In this document: positions 35,344-44,178 of the stretch, piece by piece
Layout of the letters: each line of letters begins with the position of its first letter
How positions within the stretch are numbered: the first letter of the stretch is position 1
Assembly: GCA_021776245.1 (NCBI GenBank)
Contig: JAJFGF010000048.1
Span: 1-64,000, forward strand
Direction: 5' to 3'
DNA length: 64,000 nt
From: Hyphococcus sp.
GTDB lineage: Bacteria; Pseudomonadota; Alphaproteobacteria; Caulobacterales; Parvularculaceae
Made by a program: the position numbers and the translations under genes
The notes under the pieces: model-generated
What the model was told of the DNA's origin: nothing
Seen by the model: the letters and a program-made list of their open reading frames with translations, nothing else
Databases searched by the model: none

Positions 35344-35829
35344 TCATTGGGCGCGAACCCAACCATCCTGGAACCAGCGTTTTCTCTCGTCGTCTTCCAA
35401 TTTAAACACCACATAATTCCATTCGCCGCGCAGCGGAAACGTCCATTCTTCTTCGGTCAGAATTTTCGATCCGTCCGGCAGGAAGGCGACGTTGGAGACT
35501 TCATAACCGTCGGCCTTGGGGGAAATCGTAGTTTCAAACAATTCAATTCCGATCATATCGATGGTGCGCATAGTGCTGATGATACGCCTGTCTGACGTAT
35601 GCCGATAAATGCCGCCTTGGCCGACAAGTTTCCATTCATCGCCGTTTTTGAACCACATCTGAGAATCGATCCAGTTGCCGTTGAATTTTGATTCATAGAC
35701 GACACGACTGTTCCCGTCCGGGCTGATCCAGTGACCCAGTATGGCGTCAAGCGCATCAAGATCGCCGGCCCGGGCTGCAGGTGTTGTCACAGAAATCATC
35801 ATCGCAATGATCACAATAGATAAACGCAT
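35344..35829 (-). CDS. Small secreted lipocalin-like protein, unknown
   Basis: 161 residues from ATG 35829; an upstream extension is not protein-like. The signal peptide MRLSIVIIAMMISVTTPAARA precedes a beta-rich mature domain beginning LDALDAILGHWISPDGNSRVVYE and including GGIYRHTSDRRIISTMR and TEEEWTFPLRGEWNY, a pattern like DUF1579/lipocalin-type proteins. The ligand or enzyme role is unknown. Confidence 0.65.
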   Translation of the reverse strand: MRLSIVIIAMMISVTTPAARAGDLDALDAILGHWISPDGNSRVVYESKFNGNWIDSQMWFKNGDEWKLVGQGGIYRHTSDRRIISTMRTIDMIGIELFETTISPKADGYEVSNVAFLPDGSKILTEEEWTFPLRGEWNYVVFKLEDDERKRWFQDGWVRAQ

Positions 35830-35902
35830 TGTTCTGTTCCTTTCTGCTGCCGTTGCGGGCAATGGCGATGAGGCCTCAAACGCCGATTGGTTCTGTGGGG
35901 GG

Positions 35903-36340
35903 TTACGCCAACCAGGCTCTGCCTTTGGCGAATGTCGAAAACCAGACAAGAAAGGCGCCGATGACGACAATGACCGCCGGCATAATCAGCGCGCCCGCGC
36001 CCATCACGGCAACAATGTTCGCGCCGACGATCGTATAGCCCATTTGCGCGATGATGGCGGCGAGCGAAGCGCTGAAAAATGACACGGACCAGCTTTTGCG
36101 CAGCAACAACGCAGCACTGCCGATGGCGCCGCCAAAGACGGCGACAGCGAAGGCGGCTGTCGCCCAAAAAGGCGTTGTTTTATAAATTGCGCGCTGGGCT
36201 TCGGGCAGGGCGGCGATGGCGTCCTCGCTCATCATGATTTCGGAAAAAAAGGCGCCGACGCCTGCGAGGTTCCAAAGCAGCGCTGCTCCCGCAACGATCC
36301 AGAACCATAATGGTAGTGTTGTTGATTGTGGGTTGGACAT
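35903..36340 (-). CDS. Small four-helix membrane protein, unknown
   Basis: 145 residues from ATG 36340. Hydrophobic segments: TTLPLWFWIVAGAALLWNLAGVGAFF, PFWATAAFAVAVFGGAIGSAALLL, VSFFSASLAAIIAQMGYTIVG and GALIMPAVIVVIGAFLVWF. AALPEAQRAIYKTTP between the first two is a conserved loop in related small proteins often found next to SRPBCC genes. It is downstream of the ArsR/SRPBCC/DUF4287 genes on the same strand (42-bp gap), so it is likely the last gene of that operon. Confidence 0.7.
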   Translation of the reverse strand: MSNPQSTTLPLWFWIVAGAALLWNLAGVGAFFSEIMMSEDAIAALPEAQRAIYKTTPFWATAAFAVAVFGGAIGSAALLLRKSWSVSFFSASLAAIIAQMGYTIVGANIVAVMGAGALIMPAVIVVIGAFLVWFSTFAKGRAWLA

Positions 36341-36382
36341 AATTTTCTCCTGAGGTGGTTTCGACACAGATTGTTTTGTTGA

Positions 36383-36949
36383 TCAGCTTTGTGCGTAGGC
36401 TTTTTTCAGCCAGGCCTTGACGTCCCTATCAACATCGCCGGGCTTTTCGAGCCTGACGCGATGCGAGACCATGGCATTGAAACTGCCGGATTTTTCGAGG
36501 CGGCCCGCCGCCGGCTCAGATTTTAAATTGATCCCAAGATCGACGCGGGTTTTTGTCGACGGCTGGATCAGGGCGAACTGTTTATTGCGGCGCAAGCTGA
36601 CATAAGTTTTCTTCGGCGAAATCTCGACATCCTTGCCAAGCGCTTTTGCGGCTTTCACGAGAGCGTCATAGATCGGTTTTAGGTCAGCCTTCGGCCCGGC
36701 ATATTGCGCGGCAATGAGATCTGCCGCACCGCCGGCGCTGCCTGCATCGCTTTTCAATGTTTTATGCGCCACGAGATTGGCAAAGCCATGGCTCATGCCG
36801 TGATCGGTTTTAAGGGCTTTAACGATTTCGCCATGCTTTGCAGCGCCGGATTTCTTTGCAACGGCAATCCACTGTTCCAGGGTTTTGCCGGTTTTTTCCT
36901 TCATATTGGCGATCATTGTCGCCGCCATCTCTTCCGGTGATTGGGCCAT
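36383..36949 (-). CDS. DUF4287 + DUF5655 domain protein
   Basis: 188 residues. The N-terminal half (MAQSPEEMAATMIANMKEKTGKTLEQWIAVAKKSG, HGMSHGFANLVAH) matches DUF4287. The C-terminal half (IYDALVKAAKALGKDVEISPKKTYVSLRR, PAAGRLEKSGSFNAMVSHRVRL) matches DUF5655, a putative nucleic-acid-related or transport-associated domain. The function is unknown. It overlaps the SRPBCC stop by one base and shares that operon. It is cytoplasmic. Confidence 0.8.
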   Translation of the reverse strand: MAQSPEEMAATMIANMKEKTGKTLEQWIAVAKKSGAAKHGEIVKALKTDHGMSHGFANLVAHKTLKSDAGSAGGAADLIAAQYAGPKADLKPIYDALVKAAKALGKDVEISPKKTYVSLRRNKQFALIQPSTKTRVDLGINLKSEPAAGRLEKSGSFNAMVSHRVRLEKPGDVDRDVKAWLKKAYAQS

Positions 36950-37497
36950 TAATTCCTCCTTAATTGCTCATATTTGCCGAGCGGCCATTGTTCGACGCGC
37001 GTCGCTTTGGGAATAAACGCGCCCATAAGCGACATTGTCCCGAGCATTAATTGCGCAGTGAATAAAACTTTGCCGGTTTCCATATAGGCTTTGAAATTTT
37101 CGGTGATCCACTTGCCGCCTTCGGCCATGGATTTTTCGGATTTTGATCCCGCAACAACATTTTCCGTGATCAGGGAAAATTCGACCTGTTCGCCTATCTC
37201 TTTCAGCGTGTACGTGACCTTGCAGGGCGGATCGTCATTGGTTGTGAATTTAAATGTTTGTGAATAAAGATGCGGCGGCTCAAATTCGAGCACCTCGCCA
37301 ACAACAAACGCATTTCTTTTGTCTTTCGACACCATGCGATAGGGCGCGCCCGGCGCAAGGCCTTCAGTTTCGCAAAGCGCATCATAAAAGAACGGGCGCG
37401 GCGAGGTTGTGTTGACAAGCTCCGACCAGACGGTTTCGATCGGCGCCTTGATCAACACGCGATAGATTTGTTTTTCAGTAGATTCTTGGTCGCTCAT
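36949..37497 (-). CDS. SRPBCC (AHSA1-type) domain protein
   Basis: 182 residues from ATG 37497. The single START-like domain shows RVLIKAPIETVWSELVNT, MVSKDKRNAFVVGEVLEFEPPHLYSQTFKF and VTYTLKEIGEQVEFSLITENV, typical of AHSA1/SRPBCC proteins whose fold encloses a hydrophobic pocket. A C-terminal stretch of about 40 residues is somewhat longer than usual. The gene starts 12 bp after an ArsR repressor gene and ends in a one-base overlap with the next. Pairing of an ArsR regulator with SRPBCC is common and suggests repression controlled by the upstream protein. Confidence 0.85.
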   Translation of the reverse strand: MSDQESTEKQIYRVLIKAPIETVWSELVNTTSPRPFFYDALCETEGLAPGAPYRMVSKDKRNAFVVGEVLEFEPPHLYSQTFKFTTNDDPPCKVTYTLKEIGEQVEFSLITENVVAGSKSEKSMAEGGKWITENFKAYMETGKVLFTAQLMLGTMSLMGAFIPKATRVEQWPLGKYEQLRRN

Positions 37498-37508
37498 CTT
37501 TTTGTCCC

Positions 37509-37871
37509 TCATTTTTTTCGCGATGTATGTTGCTTTTTGGCGGCTTCATTCGCCTCGGCGAGATATTTAATGCGGGTGAGTTGCCCTGCCCAATAGGCGC
37601 TGTATTGCGTCGTCCAGCGGTCATGGATCATCTGGATGGGCGCTGCGTTAAAATAAAGCCGGCGCGTTCGTCCATCCTTTTCCGAGACGATGAGGCCGGC
37701 CTCTTCCAGCACTGCGATATGCTTCATCACAGCGATGCGCGACACGTCGAAATCGCTGGCGAGCGCGCCGACGCCAATTCCCGGTTCCTCTTTTACGATG
37801 TCGAGCATGCGTCTGCGGCTTTCATGAGCAAGCGCCTGGAAAATGGCGTCCATATTGCGGTCATTCATCAT
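37509..37871 (-). CDS. ArsR-family winged-helix repressor
   Basis: 120 residues from ATG 37871 (a second ATG follows at once). The winged helix is evident: IFQALAHESRRRMLDIVKEEPG, VGALASDFDVSRIAVMKHIAVLEEAGLIVSEKDGRTRRLYF. It lacks the CxC metal site of metal sensors and so belongs to the SRPBCC-associated branch. It is the first gene of a minus-strand operon (arsR, SRPBCC, DUF4287/5655, membrane protein). A palindromic site overlaps its start region and is likely its own operator. Confidence 0.88.
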   Translation of the reverse strand: MMNDRNMDAIFQALAHESRRRMLDIVKEEPGIGVGALASDFDVSRIAVMKHIAVLEEAGLIVSEKDGRTRRLYFNAAPIQMIHDRWTTQYSAYWAGQLTRIKYLAEANEAAKKQHTSRKK

Positions 37872-37892
37872 ATGTAACGTATTGGTTACATA
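37871..37892. promoter_or_regulatory. Inverted-repeat operator at the arsR start
   Basis: The arms TATGTAAC and GTTACATA (8 bp each, perfect) flank a 6-bp spacer (GTATTG). The symmetry and the position directly in front of the ArsR start codon fit autoregulation by the encoded repressor. Confidence 0.7.
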
Positions 37893-37983
37893 AAAAACTC
37901 CTGGTGTCAATCAGCTTTTCACGAAGCCGAAAAGTGACGAGCGGGCGTTGACAGGATTGCGCACGCGCCGCAGCGTCCGGCGC

Positions 37984-39054
37984 ATGTTCGATCAGGGCGA
38001 TATTCTTGAAACCATGTTGCGCGGGGCGGCGGCGGGAATTTCAATATTGCTGGCGATCATTCTTGTTACAGGCGGGCCCGGCGTTCGGACCCGCCGGCTT
38101 GCAGCACTCTTCATATTTTCTATTGGCGTATATGTGCTGGTTGCCGGCGAGGCGACGGAGACGCTGTTGGGCCCGTTGATGGCTCCGGCGATTGTCATTT
38201 CAATACTCGGGACCGTGTTTTTCTGGTGGTTCGCGGCGTCTTTGTTTGATGATAATTTTCGCTGGCGCTGGTGGCGAATAACGCCGTTTTTCTTGCTGCC
38301 CGGTATTTATTTTGTTCGACAGATTATCGGCGATACGTCAATTTCGTCAGGGCTGTTATATGTGCACCTTGCGCTTAACGGATTATTCTTTGCCGATAGT
38401 TTTCGCCTTGCGGTGATGAATGCCGCAGATGATCTGGTTGATCCGCGCCGCCGATTTCGATTCGCCATTGCGACGATTGTCGCGCTTTTCGGCATGGGTA
38501 TCGCCGCCGCCGAGATCATAGAGCGCAGTCATATCCTGCCGGATGGATTGCGGTTGTTTCATGCTGTGGCGATTTTTACGCTAAATCTTATATTTGGCGC
38601 TTGGTTGTTGACCGCCCGGACCTCGCTTCTGGCCAATGCCCCCCCGGCGGATGCGCCCCGGCCCATGGCAACCTCTGCAGCGCAATCGCCAACCTTGCGG
38701 GCGGCTGACCGGCCAATTTTCGACAGACTGATCGTCCTCATGGAGGAGGGTGTCTATCGCCGTGAGGGCCTTAGTGTCGCGCAAATGGCCAGTGACGTCG
38801 GAACGCCCGAACATGTCTTGCGGCGATTAATCAACCAGGAACTTGGCTATCGAAATTTCTCGTCCTTTTTGAATCGTTGGCGGATTGCCGAGGCGAAAAA
38901 AGCGCTTGGGGATCCGGCCCGGGCGCGTGAGCAGATTCTGCAGATCGCCCTTTATGTGGGCTATGGCTCCATCGCCCCGTTTAACCGGGCATTCAAGGAA
39001 GCGACGGGCCAGACGCCAACGGAATTTCGAAAATCTGCGCTGGAACAAAGCTGA
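37984..39054 (+). CDS. Membrane-anchored AraC-family transcriptional regulator
   Basis: 356 residues from ATG 37984. The N-terminal part has about seven hydrophobic segments (for example GISILLAIILVTGGPG, LAALFIFSIGVYVLVAG, AIVISILGTVFFWWFA, FAIATIVALFGMGIAAAEII). The C-terminal 100 residues form the AraC double helix-turn-helix (VAQMASDVGTPEHVLRRLINQ, RIAEAKKAL, ILQIALYVGYGSIAPFNRAFKEATGQTPTEFR). Membrane signal sensing followed by DNA binding is implied. The target is unknown; the sterol desaturase gene 113 bp downstream on the same strand is a candidate. The arsR operon is divergent. Confidence 0.88.
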   Translation: MFDQGDILETMLRGAAAGISILLAIILVTGGPGVRTRRLAALFIFSIGVYVLVAGEATETLLGPLMAPAIVISILGTVFFWWFAASLFDDNFRWRWWRITPFFLLPGIYFVRQIIGDTSISSGLLYVHLALNGLFFADSFRLAVMNAADDLVDPRRRFRFAIATIVALFGMGIAAAEIIERSHILPDGLRLFHAVAIFTLNLIFGAWLLTARTSLLANAPPADAPRPMATSAAQSPTLRAADRPIFDRLIVLMEEGVYRREGLSVAQMASDVGTPEHVLRRLINQELGYRNFSSFLNRWRIAEAKKALGDPARAREQILQIALYVGYGSIAPFNRAFKEATGQTPTEFRKSALEQS

Positions 39055-39167
39055 TCGGTTCTGAAAAACACCCGCCGAATTCAAAAGCGGCAAGGGTTTT
39101 TCAGGATCGCGGCGACATTTGCCAATGAATTCACAATGTATGGGCGAGCCATAAGGAGGTTTGCGCC

Positions 39168-40166
39168 ATGCATAACATCATTGCTTTTCTCGCCAGCGGC
39201 GCTGGTTTTGTCGCAGAAACATATCCCGGTATCTGGATGTTCGATACGGCGCGCTATCTGCTCGGCGCCGGCGGGGTATTTCTGATCGTCAACATTTTAT
39301 TGGCGCAGGCTTTGCGCAACCGGAAAATTCGCGCGAATTCGCCGGATTGGAAGCAGATGCGCCGGGAAATACTGGCGTCTCTCCGCAGTGCCGCAATCTT
39401 TGCCGGCGTTGGCGGCATGACGATCGCCGTGTTTGCCGCCGCGGGCTTTGACGTCTTTTATGTCGATCCTCTGGCGCGCGGCTGGATCTATCTGATTTTT
39501 TCGACGCTGATGCTCATCATCCTGCACGATGCCTGGTTTTACTGGACCCACAGACTGATCCATCACCCGAAACTCTTCCGGCGGCTGCATCGCGAACATC
39601 ACAAATCACACAACCCAAGTCCGTGGACCGCCTATTCGTTTGATCCCGGCGAGGCGGTCGTCAATGCGATTTACCTGCCGCTGGTTTTGTTGCTCATCCC
39701 GTCATCGGGTTTGGCGATCTTCATTTTCATCAATCACATGATGCTGCGCAACGCGATTGGCCATAGTGGTTATGAACTGTTTCCGTCATCGCGAAATGGA
39801 CGGCCTATATTCGACTGGCTGACGACAGTGACCCACCATGATCTGCACCACGCGCAGGCGGGCTGGAATTACGGGCTTTATTTTACCTGGTGGGACCGGC
39901 TGATGGAGACCGAACACCCGCTCTATCATGAAAAATTTGCTGAAGCCGTGCGCAAGCCATTGGATGGATCAGCGGTAAAGGCGCGAAAAAATCCGCTGGC
40001 TCACAGCCTCGCCGCTGCAGGATTTCTCGCAGTGACATTTTCCTGCGCCTTGGAAACAGGAACGGCGGGCGTGCGGCAAACGCTTGGGAAGGCGCATGAT
40101 ATCATCGGCGCGGCGACGCCCATTTCTTTTGTCGTCGTTGCGCCGATTACACGGAATAATACATAG
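39168..40166 (+). CDS. Sterol desaturase / fatty acid hydroxylase superfamily protein
   Basis: 332 residues, with AAGGAGG shortly before ATG 39168. Membrane segments flank the His-box cluster: [32 protein letters not shown] (HxxxH and HxxHH) and [10 protein letters not shown] (HxxHH), which hold the di-iron site. [14 protein letters not shown] is typical of the family. The product could hydroxylate or desaturate a sterol, hopanoid or fatty acid. A hydrophobic C-terminal extension ends about 20 bp inside the convergent glnA. It may be controlled by the AraC protein. Confidence 0.9.
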   Translation: MHNIIAFLASGAGFVAETYPGIWMFDTARYLLGAGGVFLIVNILLAQALRNRKIRANSPDWKQMRREILASLRSAAIFAGVGGMTIAVFAAAGFDVFYVDPLARGWIYLIFSTLMLIILHDAWFYWTHRLIHHPKLFRRLHREHHKSHNPSPWTAYSFDPGEAVVNAIYLPLVLLLIPSSGLAIFIFINHMMLRNAIGHSGYELFPSSRNGRPIFDWLTTVTHHDLHHAQAGWNYGLYFTWWDRLMETEHPLYHEKFAEAVRKPLDGSAVKARKNPLAHSLAAAGFLAVTFSCALETGTAGVRQTLGKAHDIIGAATPISFVVVAPITRNNT

Positions 40167-41553
40167 CAAACTCCACCGGATGCGGCGTCGTTTCAAAACG
40201 TTTCACCTCTTCCATTTTCAGATTGATATAGGCGTCAATCTGGTCGTCATTAAAGACATTGCCTTTTCTCAGGAATTCGCGGTCGCGATCAAGCGCGGTC
40301 ATTGCGTCACGGAGCGAGGCGCATACAGTCGGTATATCTTTTAGTTCTTCAGGCGGAAGATCATAGAGGTCCTTGTCCATAGGGTCGCCCGGATGGATTT
40401 TGTTTTCGATGCCGTCAATCCCGGCCATCAAAAGCGCTGCGAATGTTAGATACGGATTGCCGGATGCGTCGGGGAACCGCGTTTCAATCCGTTTTCCTTT
40501 TGGCGATGCAACCCAGGGGATGCGCACCGAGGCGGAGCGGTTGCGCGCCGAATAGGCGAGCAGCACAGGCGCTTCGAAGCCCGGAACAAGGCGTTTATAG
40601 CTGTTCGTTGTGGCGTTGGCGAAAGCGTTGATCGCTTTTGCATGCTTGATGACGCCGCCAATATAATAGAGGCAGGTTTCTGAAAGGTCGGCATAGCGAT
40701 CACCGGCGAAAAGCGGTTGGCCGTCTTTCCAGATCGACTGATGCACATGCATCCCGGAGCCATTATCGCCATATATCGGTTTCGGCATGAACGTTGCTGT
40801 TTTGCCATAGCCGGCGGCGACTTGATGCGTAATGTATTTATAAATCTGCAGTCGATCGGCCATTATTGTCAGAGTTGAAAACTTCATGCCCAGTTCGTGC
40901 TGCGACGGGGCAACCTCGTGATGATGTTTTTCAGGTTCAATGCCCATTTCGTTCATCACGGTCAGCATTTCGGAGCGCATATCCTGACAGCTATCGACCG
41001 GCGGCACGGGGAAGTAACCGCCTTTTGGTCCTGGCCGGTGGCCGAGATTGCCGGCTTCATAGTCCGTGGACGAATTATAAGGTCCCTCAACAGAATCGAC
41101 GGCAAAGCCGGTATTGTTCTGATCTGTTGACCAGCGCACATCGTCAAATACAAAAAACTCTGCTTCCGGCCCAAAGTATGCCGTATCGCCGACGCCCGAC
41201 GATGCGAGATAGGTCTCGGCGGCTTTGGCGGTTGACCGCGGATCGCGCCCATAGGGTTGTCCGGTCGAAGGCTCGAGAATGTCGCAGAAAATTGTCAGCG
41301 TCGGCTGCGCAAAAAACGGATCAAGGACAGCGGTCGATGTGTCAGGCATCAACACCATGTCGGATTCATTGATCGCCTTCCAGCCGCCGATCGACGATCC
41401 GTCGAACATCGTTCCTTCAGAGAAGAAATCCTCATCGACCAGGGATTGATCGAAGGTGACATGCTGCCACTTGCCTCTTGGGTCGGTGAAGCGGAGGTCG
41501 ACGAATTTCAGTTTTTCGTCTTTAATCTTTTTCAAAAGGGCGTCTGCGCTCAT
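40147..41553 (-). CDS. glnA: Type I glutamine synthetase
   Basis: 468 residues from ATG 41553, the standard length. Features: [18 protein letters not shown], the metal-ligand-bearing [24 protein letters not shown], the central [28 protein letters not shown], and [16 protein letters not shown]. The adenylylation loop DLYDLPPEE contains the expected Tyr. It assimilates ammonium in a dodecamer. glnB is about 2 kb away with two unrelated genes between them, not directly upstream as commonly seen. The upstream region contains a dispersed hairpin repeat. Confidence 0.96.
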   Translation of the reverse strand: MSADALLKKIKDEKLKFVDLRFTDPRGKWQHVTFDQSLVDEDFFSEGTMFDGSSIGGWKAINESDMVLMPDTSTAVLDPFFAQPTLTIFCDILEPSTGQPYGRDPRSTAKAAETYLASSGVGDTAYFGPEAEFFVFDDVRWSTDQNNTGFAVDSVEGPYNSSTDYEAGNLGHRPGPKGGYFPVPPVDSCQDMRSEMLTVMNEMGIEPEKHHHEVAPSQHELGMKFSTLTIMADRLQIYKYITHQVAAGYGKTATFMPKPIYGDNGSGMHVHQSIWKDGQPLFAGDRYADLSETCLYYIGGVIKHAKAINAFANATTNSYKRLVPGFEAPVLLAYSARNRSASVRIPWVASPKGKRIETRFPDASGNPYLTFAALLMAGIDGIENKIHPGDPMDKDLYDLPPEELKDIPTVCASLRDAMTALDRDREFLRKGNVFNDDQIDAYINLKMEEVKRFETTPHPVEFAMYYSV

Positions 41554-41580
41554 GGGAGAAATGCTCCTGTTCGGGGTTCC

Positions 41581-41697
41581 TAGGGCGTTTCCGAGATAAA
41601 GTGGTTGCCGGTTTATCGTCCGGAAACGCCCCAGATTTATACTTATGCGCATTTCTTATCGGAAAACCGCGTCACACTTTTCCGGAAATGCGCTAGC
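41581..41697. repeat. Dispersed double-hairpin repeat (family B, copy 1)
   Basis: Two hairpins: GGGCGTTTCC pairs with GGAAACGCCC, then GCGCATTTC pairs with GAAATGCGC. The block begins 28 bp upstream of glnA. A related copy, starting TAGGGCGTTTCCGAGATA, follows clpX at 50166. The remaining gap to the ELM1-family gene (41698-41949) shows no gene. Confidence 0.8.
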
Positions 41698-41949
41698 GTC
41701 GACTACAGCGCTTCCTGCGATGTTATTGGCTGCGTGTCACCTGACTGTGCGTTACGATTCGGGCTGAACGCAAGAAAATATTGCGCTGCAGCAATTAATT
41801 TGGCAAACCTAACGAAATATGTCGGTAATCTAACATATTTTGGAGTAATATGCCATTTCTTGCGAGGATTGCTGGCCCAACTGGAAATCCATGCAGAATA
41901 GACATAACCAGCCGGGCCTGTTCGAAAGATTTTATTTCGCGCATGCAGC

Positions 41950-42951
41950 ATGGCGAGGACCGGCTTGGCTGACAGCAAAGATCACTGGGGTGAAAAACCG
42001 GCGTTGACGGTCTGGGTGCTTACTGACGGCAAGATTGGCGATGACGTGCAATGCCTGGCCGTGGCCGCTGCGCTGACAAATTCGGTCGACAAAAGAGTAA
42101 TCGCCCCGCGCATGCCCTGGTCATGGCTGGCGCCGTGGGGCCCGATCGATCCGCGCGACAGCCGAAAATCGCCCGAGAGCCCGATCGCGGGAACGCCGCC
42201 CGATGTCATGATTGCATCCGGGCGGCGCGCAATACCCTATGCACGGGCCGTTAAAGCGGTGAGCGCCGGCCAAACGCTGGTCGTTATTTTGAAAGACCCA
42301 AGGGCTGGCTACAAGATGGCGGATTTTATCTGGGCGCCTGCCCATGACCGGCTGCGCGGCGACAATGTTTTTTCAACGCTGACGTCGCCGCACGCACTTG
42401 CGGGCAAACTGGATTTGGCGGCGCGCAATCCTGCGAAGGCGATTGCCGGTCTGCCGCACCCGCTGCTCGGCGTTGTCCTTGGCGGGCCAAGCGGCGGGGC
42501 GCGTTATGGAACGGCGGAGGCGGTCGCGCTCGCCGCAAATCTACAAAGTGCAGCGAAAAATTTTGCCGCTCTCGCGGTAACGCCTTCGCGGCGTACGCCT
42601 GATGCGTTCCTGCAAAGCCTGCGCAGCGGTCTGCCACAGGAAAATCTGTTTTTTTGGGAAGGGAACGGCGAAAATCCTTATCTCGATATATTGTCAAGCG
42701 CAGATACGCTCATTGTTGCCGCGGATTCGCATAATATGATGAGTGAGGCGATGGCCACAGGGACCGGCGTTTACGCCTATCGGCCGCCGGGCCTCGCAGC
42801 GAAAATGGAATGGTTTGTGAAAGAACTTGAAAAAAGCGGCGTTGTTCGCGGGTTCGGCAAAAAAATAGAGCCATTCGATTTTGCGCCATTCGATGCGACC
42901 CAGGACATCGTTGCGGAAATCAAAAAGCGGCTTGGGCCGCCGGCCGGCTAG
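41950..42951 (+). CDS. ELM1-family protein (mitochondrial fission ELM1-like)
   Basis: 333 residues. VWVLTDGKIGDDVQCLAVAAAL at the N-terminus, PDVMIASGRRAIPYARAVK, VILKDPRAG, VVLGGPSGGARYG, and TLIVAADSHNMMSEAMATGTGVYAYRPP define the family, named for the plant fission protein and common in alphaproteobacteria, where it looks like a glycosyltransferase-B-type fold. The role in bacteria is not established. The stop overlaps the convergent 2OG-Fe(II) oxygenase by 4 bp. Confidence 0.88.
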   Translation: MARTGLADSKDHWGEKPALTVWVLTDGKIGDDVQCLAVAAALTNSVDKRVIAPRMPWSWLAPWGPIDPRDSRKSPESPIAGTPPDVMIASGRRAIPYARAVKAVSAGQTLVVILKDPRAGYKMADFIWAPAHDRLRGDNVFSTLTSPHALAGKLDLAARNPAKAIAGLPHPLLGVVLGGPSGGARYGTAEAVALAANLQSAAKNFAALAVTPSRRTPDAFLQSLRSGLPQENLFFWEGNGENPYLDILSSADTLIVAADSHNMMSEAMATGTGVYAYRPPGLAAKMEWFVKELEKSGVVRGFGKKIEPFDFAPFDATQDIVAEIKKRLGPPAG

Positions 42952-43616
42952 CGCGCGGAAACGGTTTGTTCGGGAAACGCCAATTGCTCACGGTCGCGCC
43001 AATCCGTGGTGACATAATTCAGGATCAGCGATTTGCGAACACCGTTGATCGGTCTCTTTTCAAATCCATGAAAAGTGTTGTCGCCGGGCACAAACGCCAG
43101 CGCAATGTTCGGTGAGAATGGGGTGCGCGCAGCCCATTGATCTCTCGCGGCGTATATATCCGTGCCGAGGTCGTCGTGACCTTCGTCTTCGGACATATAA
43201 ATCAGCACGGTCAGCTTCTTGACGCCCAGATCTGTGTGCGGTTCCAGCCAGAATCCGGTGATGTCCTGCGCATATTCAACGCGCAAAAACGTGCCTGTGA
43301 GTTCTGTAGCGAAGAATTTTTCTATCGCTTCAATCATCCGCGGCGCCTGGAATGCATTGGCCAAAGAGGCAATGACAGGAAAGGCGGCAATATTTGCCTG
43401 GTCAAAATAGTGACGGGTTTCGTTATGAAGTTCACGCTTACCTGAAACGCCGTCGAGTGTTGCGACCGGAAAACTGATTGTTTGCAAGTCGCTGACGATG
43501 TCGTCGGGAAGGAGGCCTCTAATGATCCAGTGGGGATAGGGGGCGGCATTGCCGGCGGCGCGCGCCAATGCGCCGGTAAAGCACTTAAATATCCTGTCTT
43601 CGGAACTCGCGGTCAT
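42948..43616 (-). CDS. 2-oxoglutarate/Fe(II) oxygenase-like protein
   Basis: 222 residues. The iron ligands are visible as EPHTDLG (His and Asp) and NTFHGFEKRP (distal His). The Arg in NGVRKSLILNYV is the likely 2-oxoglutarate salt-bridge residue. The jelly-roll context (LTVLIYMSEDEGHDDLGTDIY) supports the assignment. The substrate is unknown. It lies just downstream of glnB on the same strand (about 25 bp), so it is probably co-transcribed with it. Confidence 0.82.
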   Translation of the reverse strand: MTASSEDRIFKCFTGALARAAGNAAPYPHWIIRGLLPDDIVSDLQTISFPVATLDGVSGKRELHNETRHYFDQANIAAFPVIASLANAFQAPRMIEAIEKFFATELTGTFLRVEYAQDITGFWLEPHTDLGVKKLTVLIYMSEDEGHDDLGTDIYAARDQWAARTPFSPNIALAFVPGDNTFHGFEKRPINGVRKSLILNYVTTDWRDREQLAFPEQTVSAR

Positions 43617-43641
43617 AATCTGTTACTTCTGGTCTGCCGTG

Positions 43642-43992
<351 letters not shown>

Positions 43993-44115
43993 TCATTTTG
44001 ACATCAGCAAATCTCTGCTATAGCGCCGGGCGAAGTTAAAGGCGACGCCTTTTACGGGAGCCGGTTGGCGGTTTAGCCGCCAAACTTTCGCAGAAACCGG
44101 CGCTCAGCATGGAAT

Positions 44116-44157
44116 CTAGGTCACCGGGTGATTTCATTTAATCGCCCGATGACTTAG
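44116..44157. repeat. Dispersed hairpin repeat (family A, copy 2)
   Basis: An imperfect stem with CTA..GTCA..CGGG..GATT arms around a TTCATTT loop, in the same arrangement as the copy at 28437-28472. A weaker upstream arm extends the block to about 44030. It ends 21 bp before the start of the NAD(P)HX repair gene. Confidence 0.8.
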
Positions 44158-44178
44158 ACAGAGCGCGGCATATGAAAG

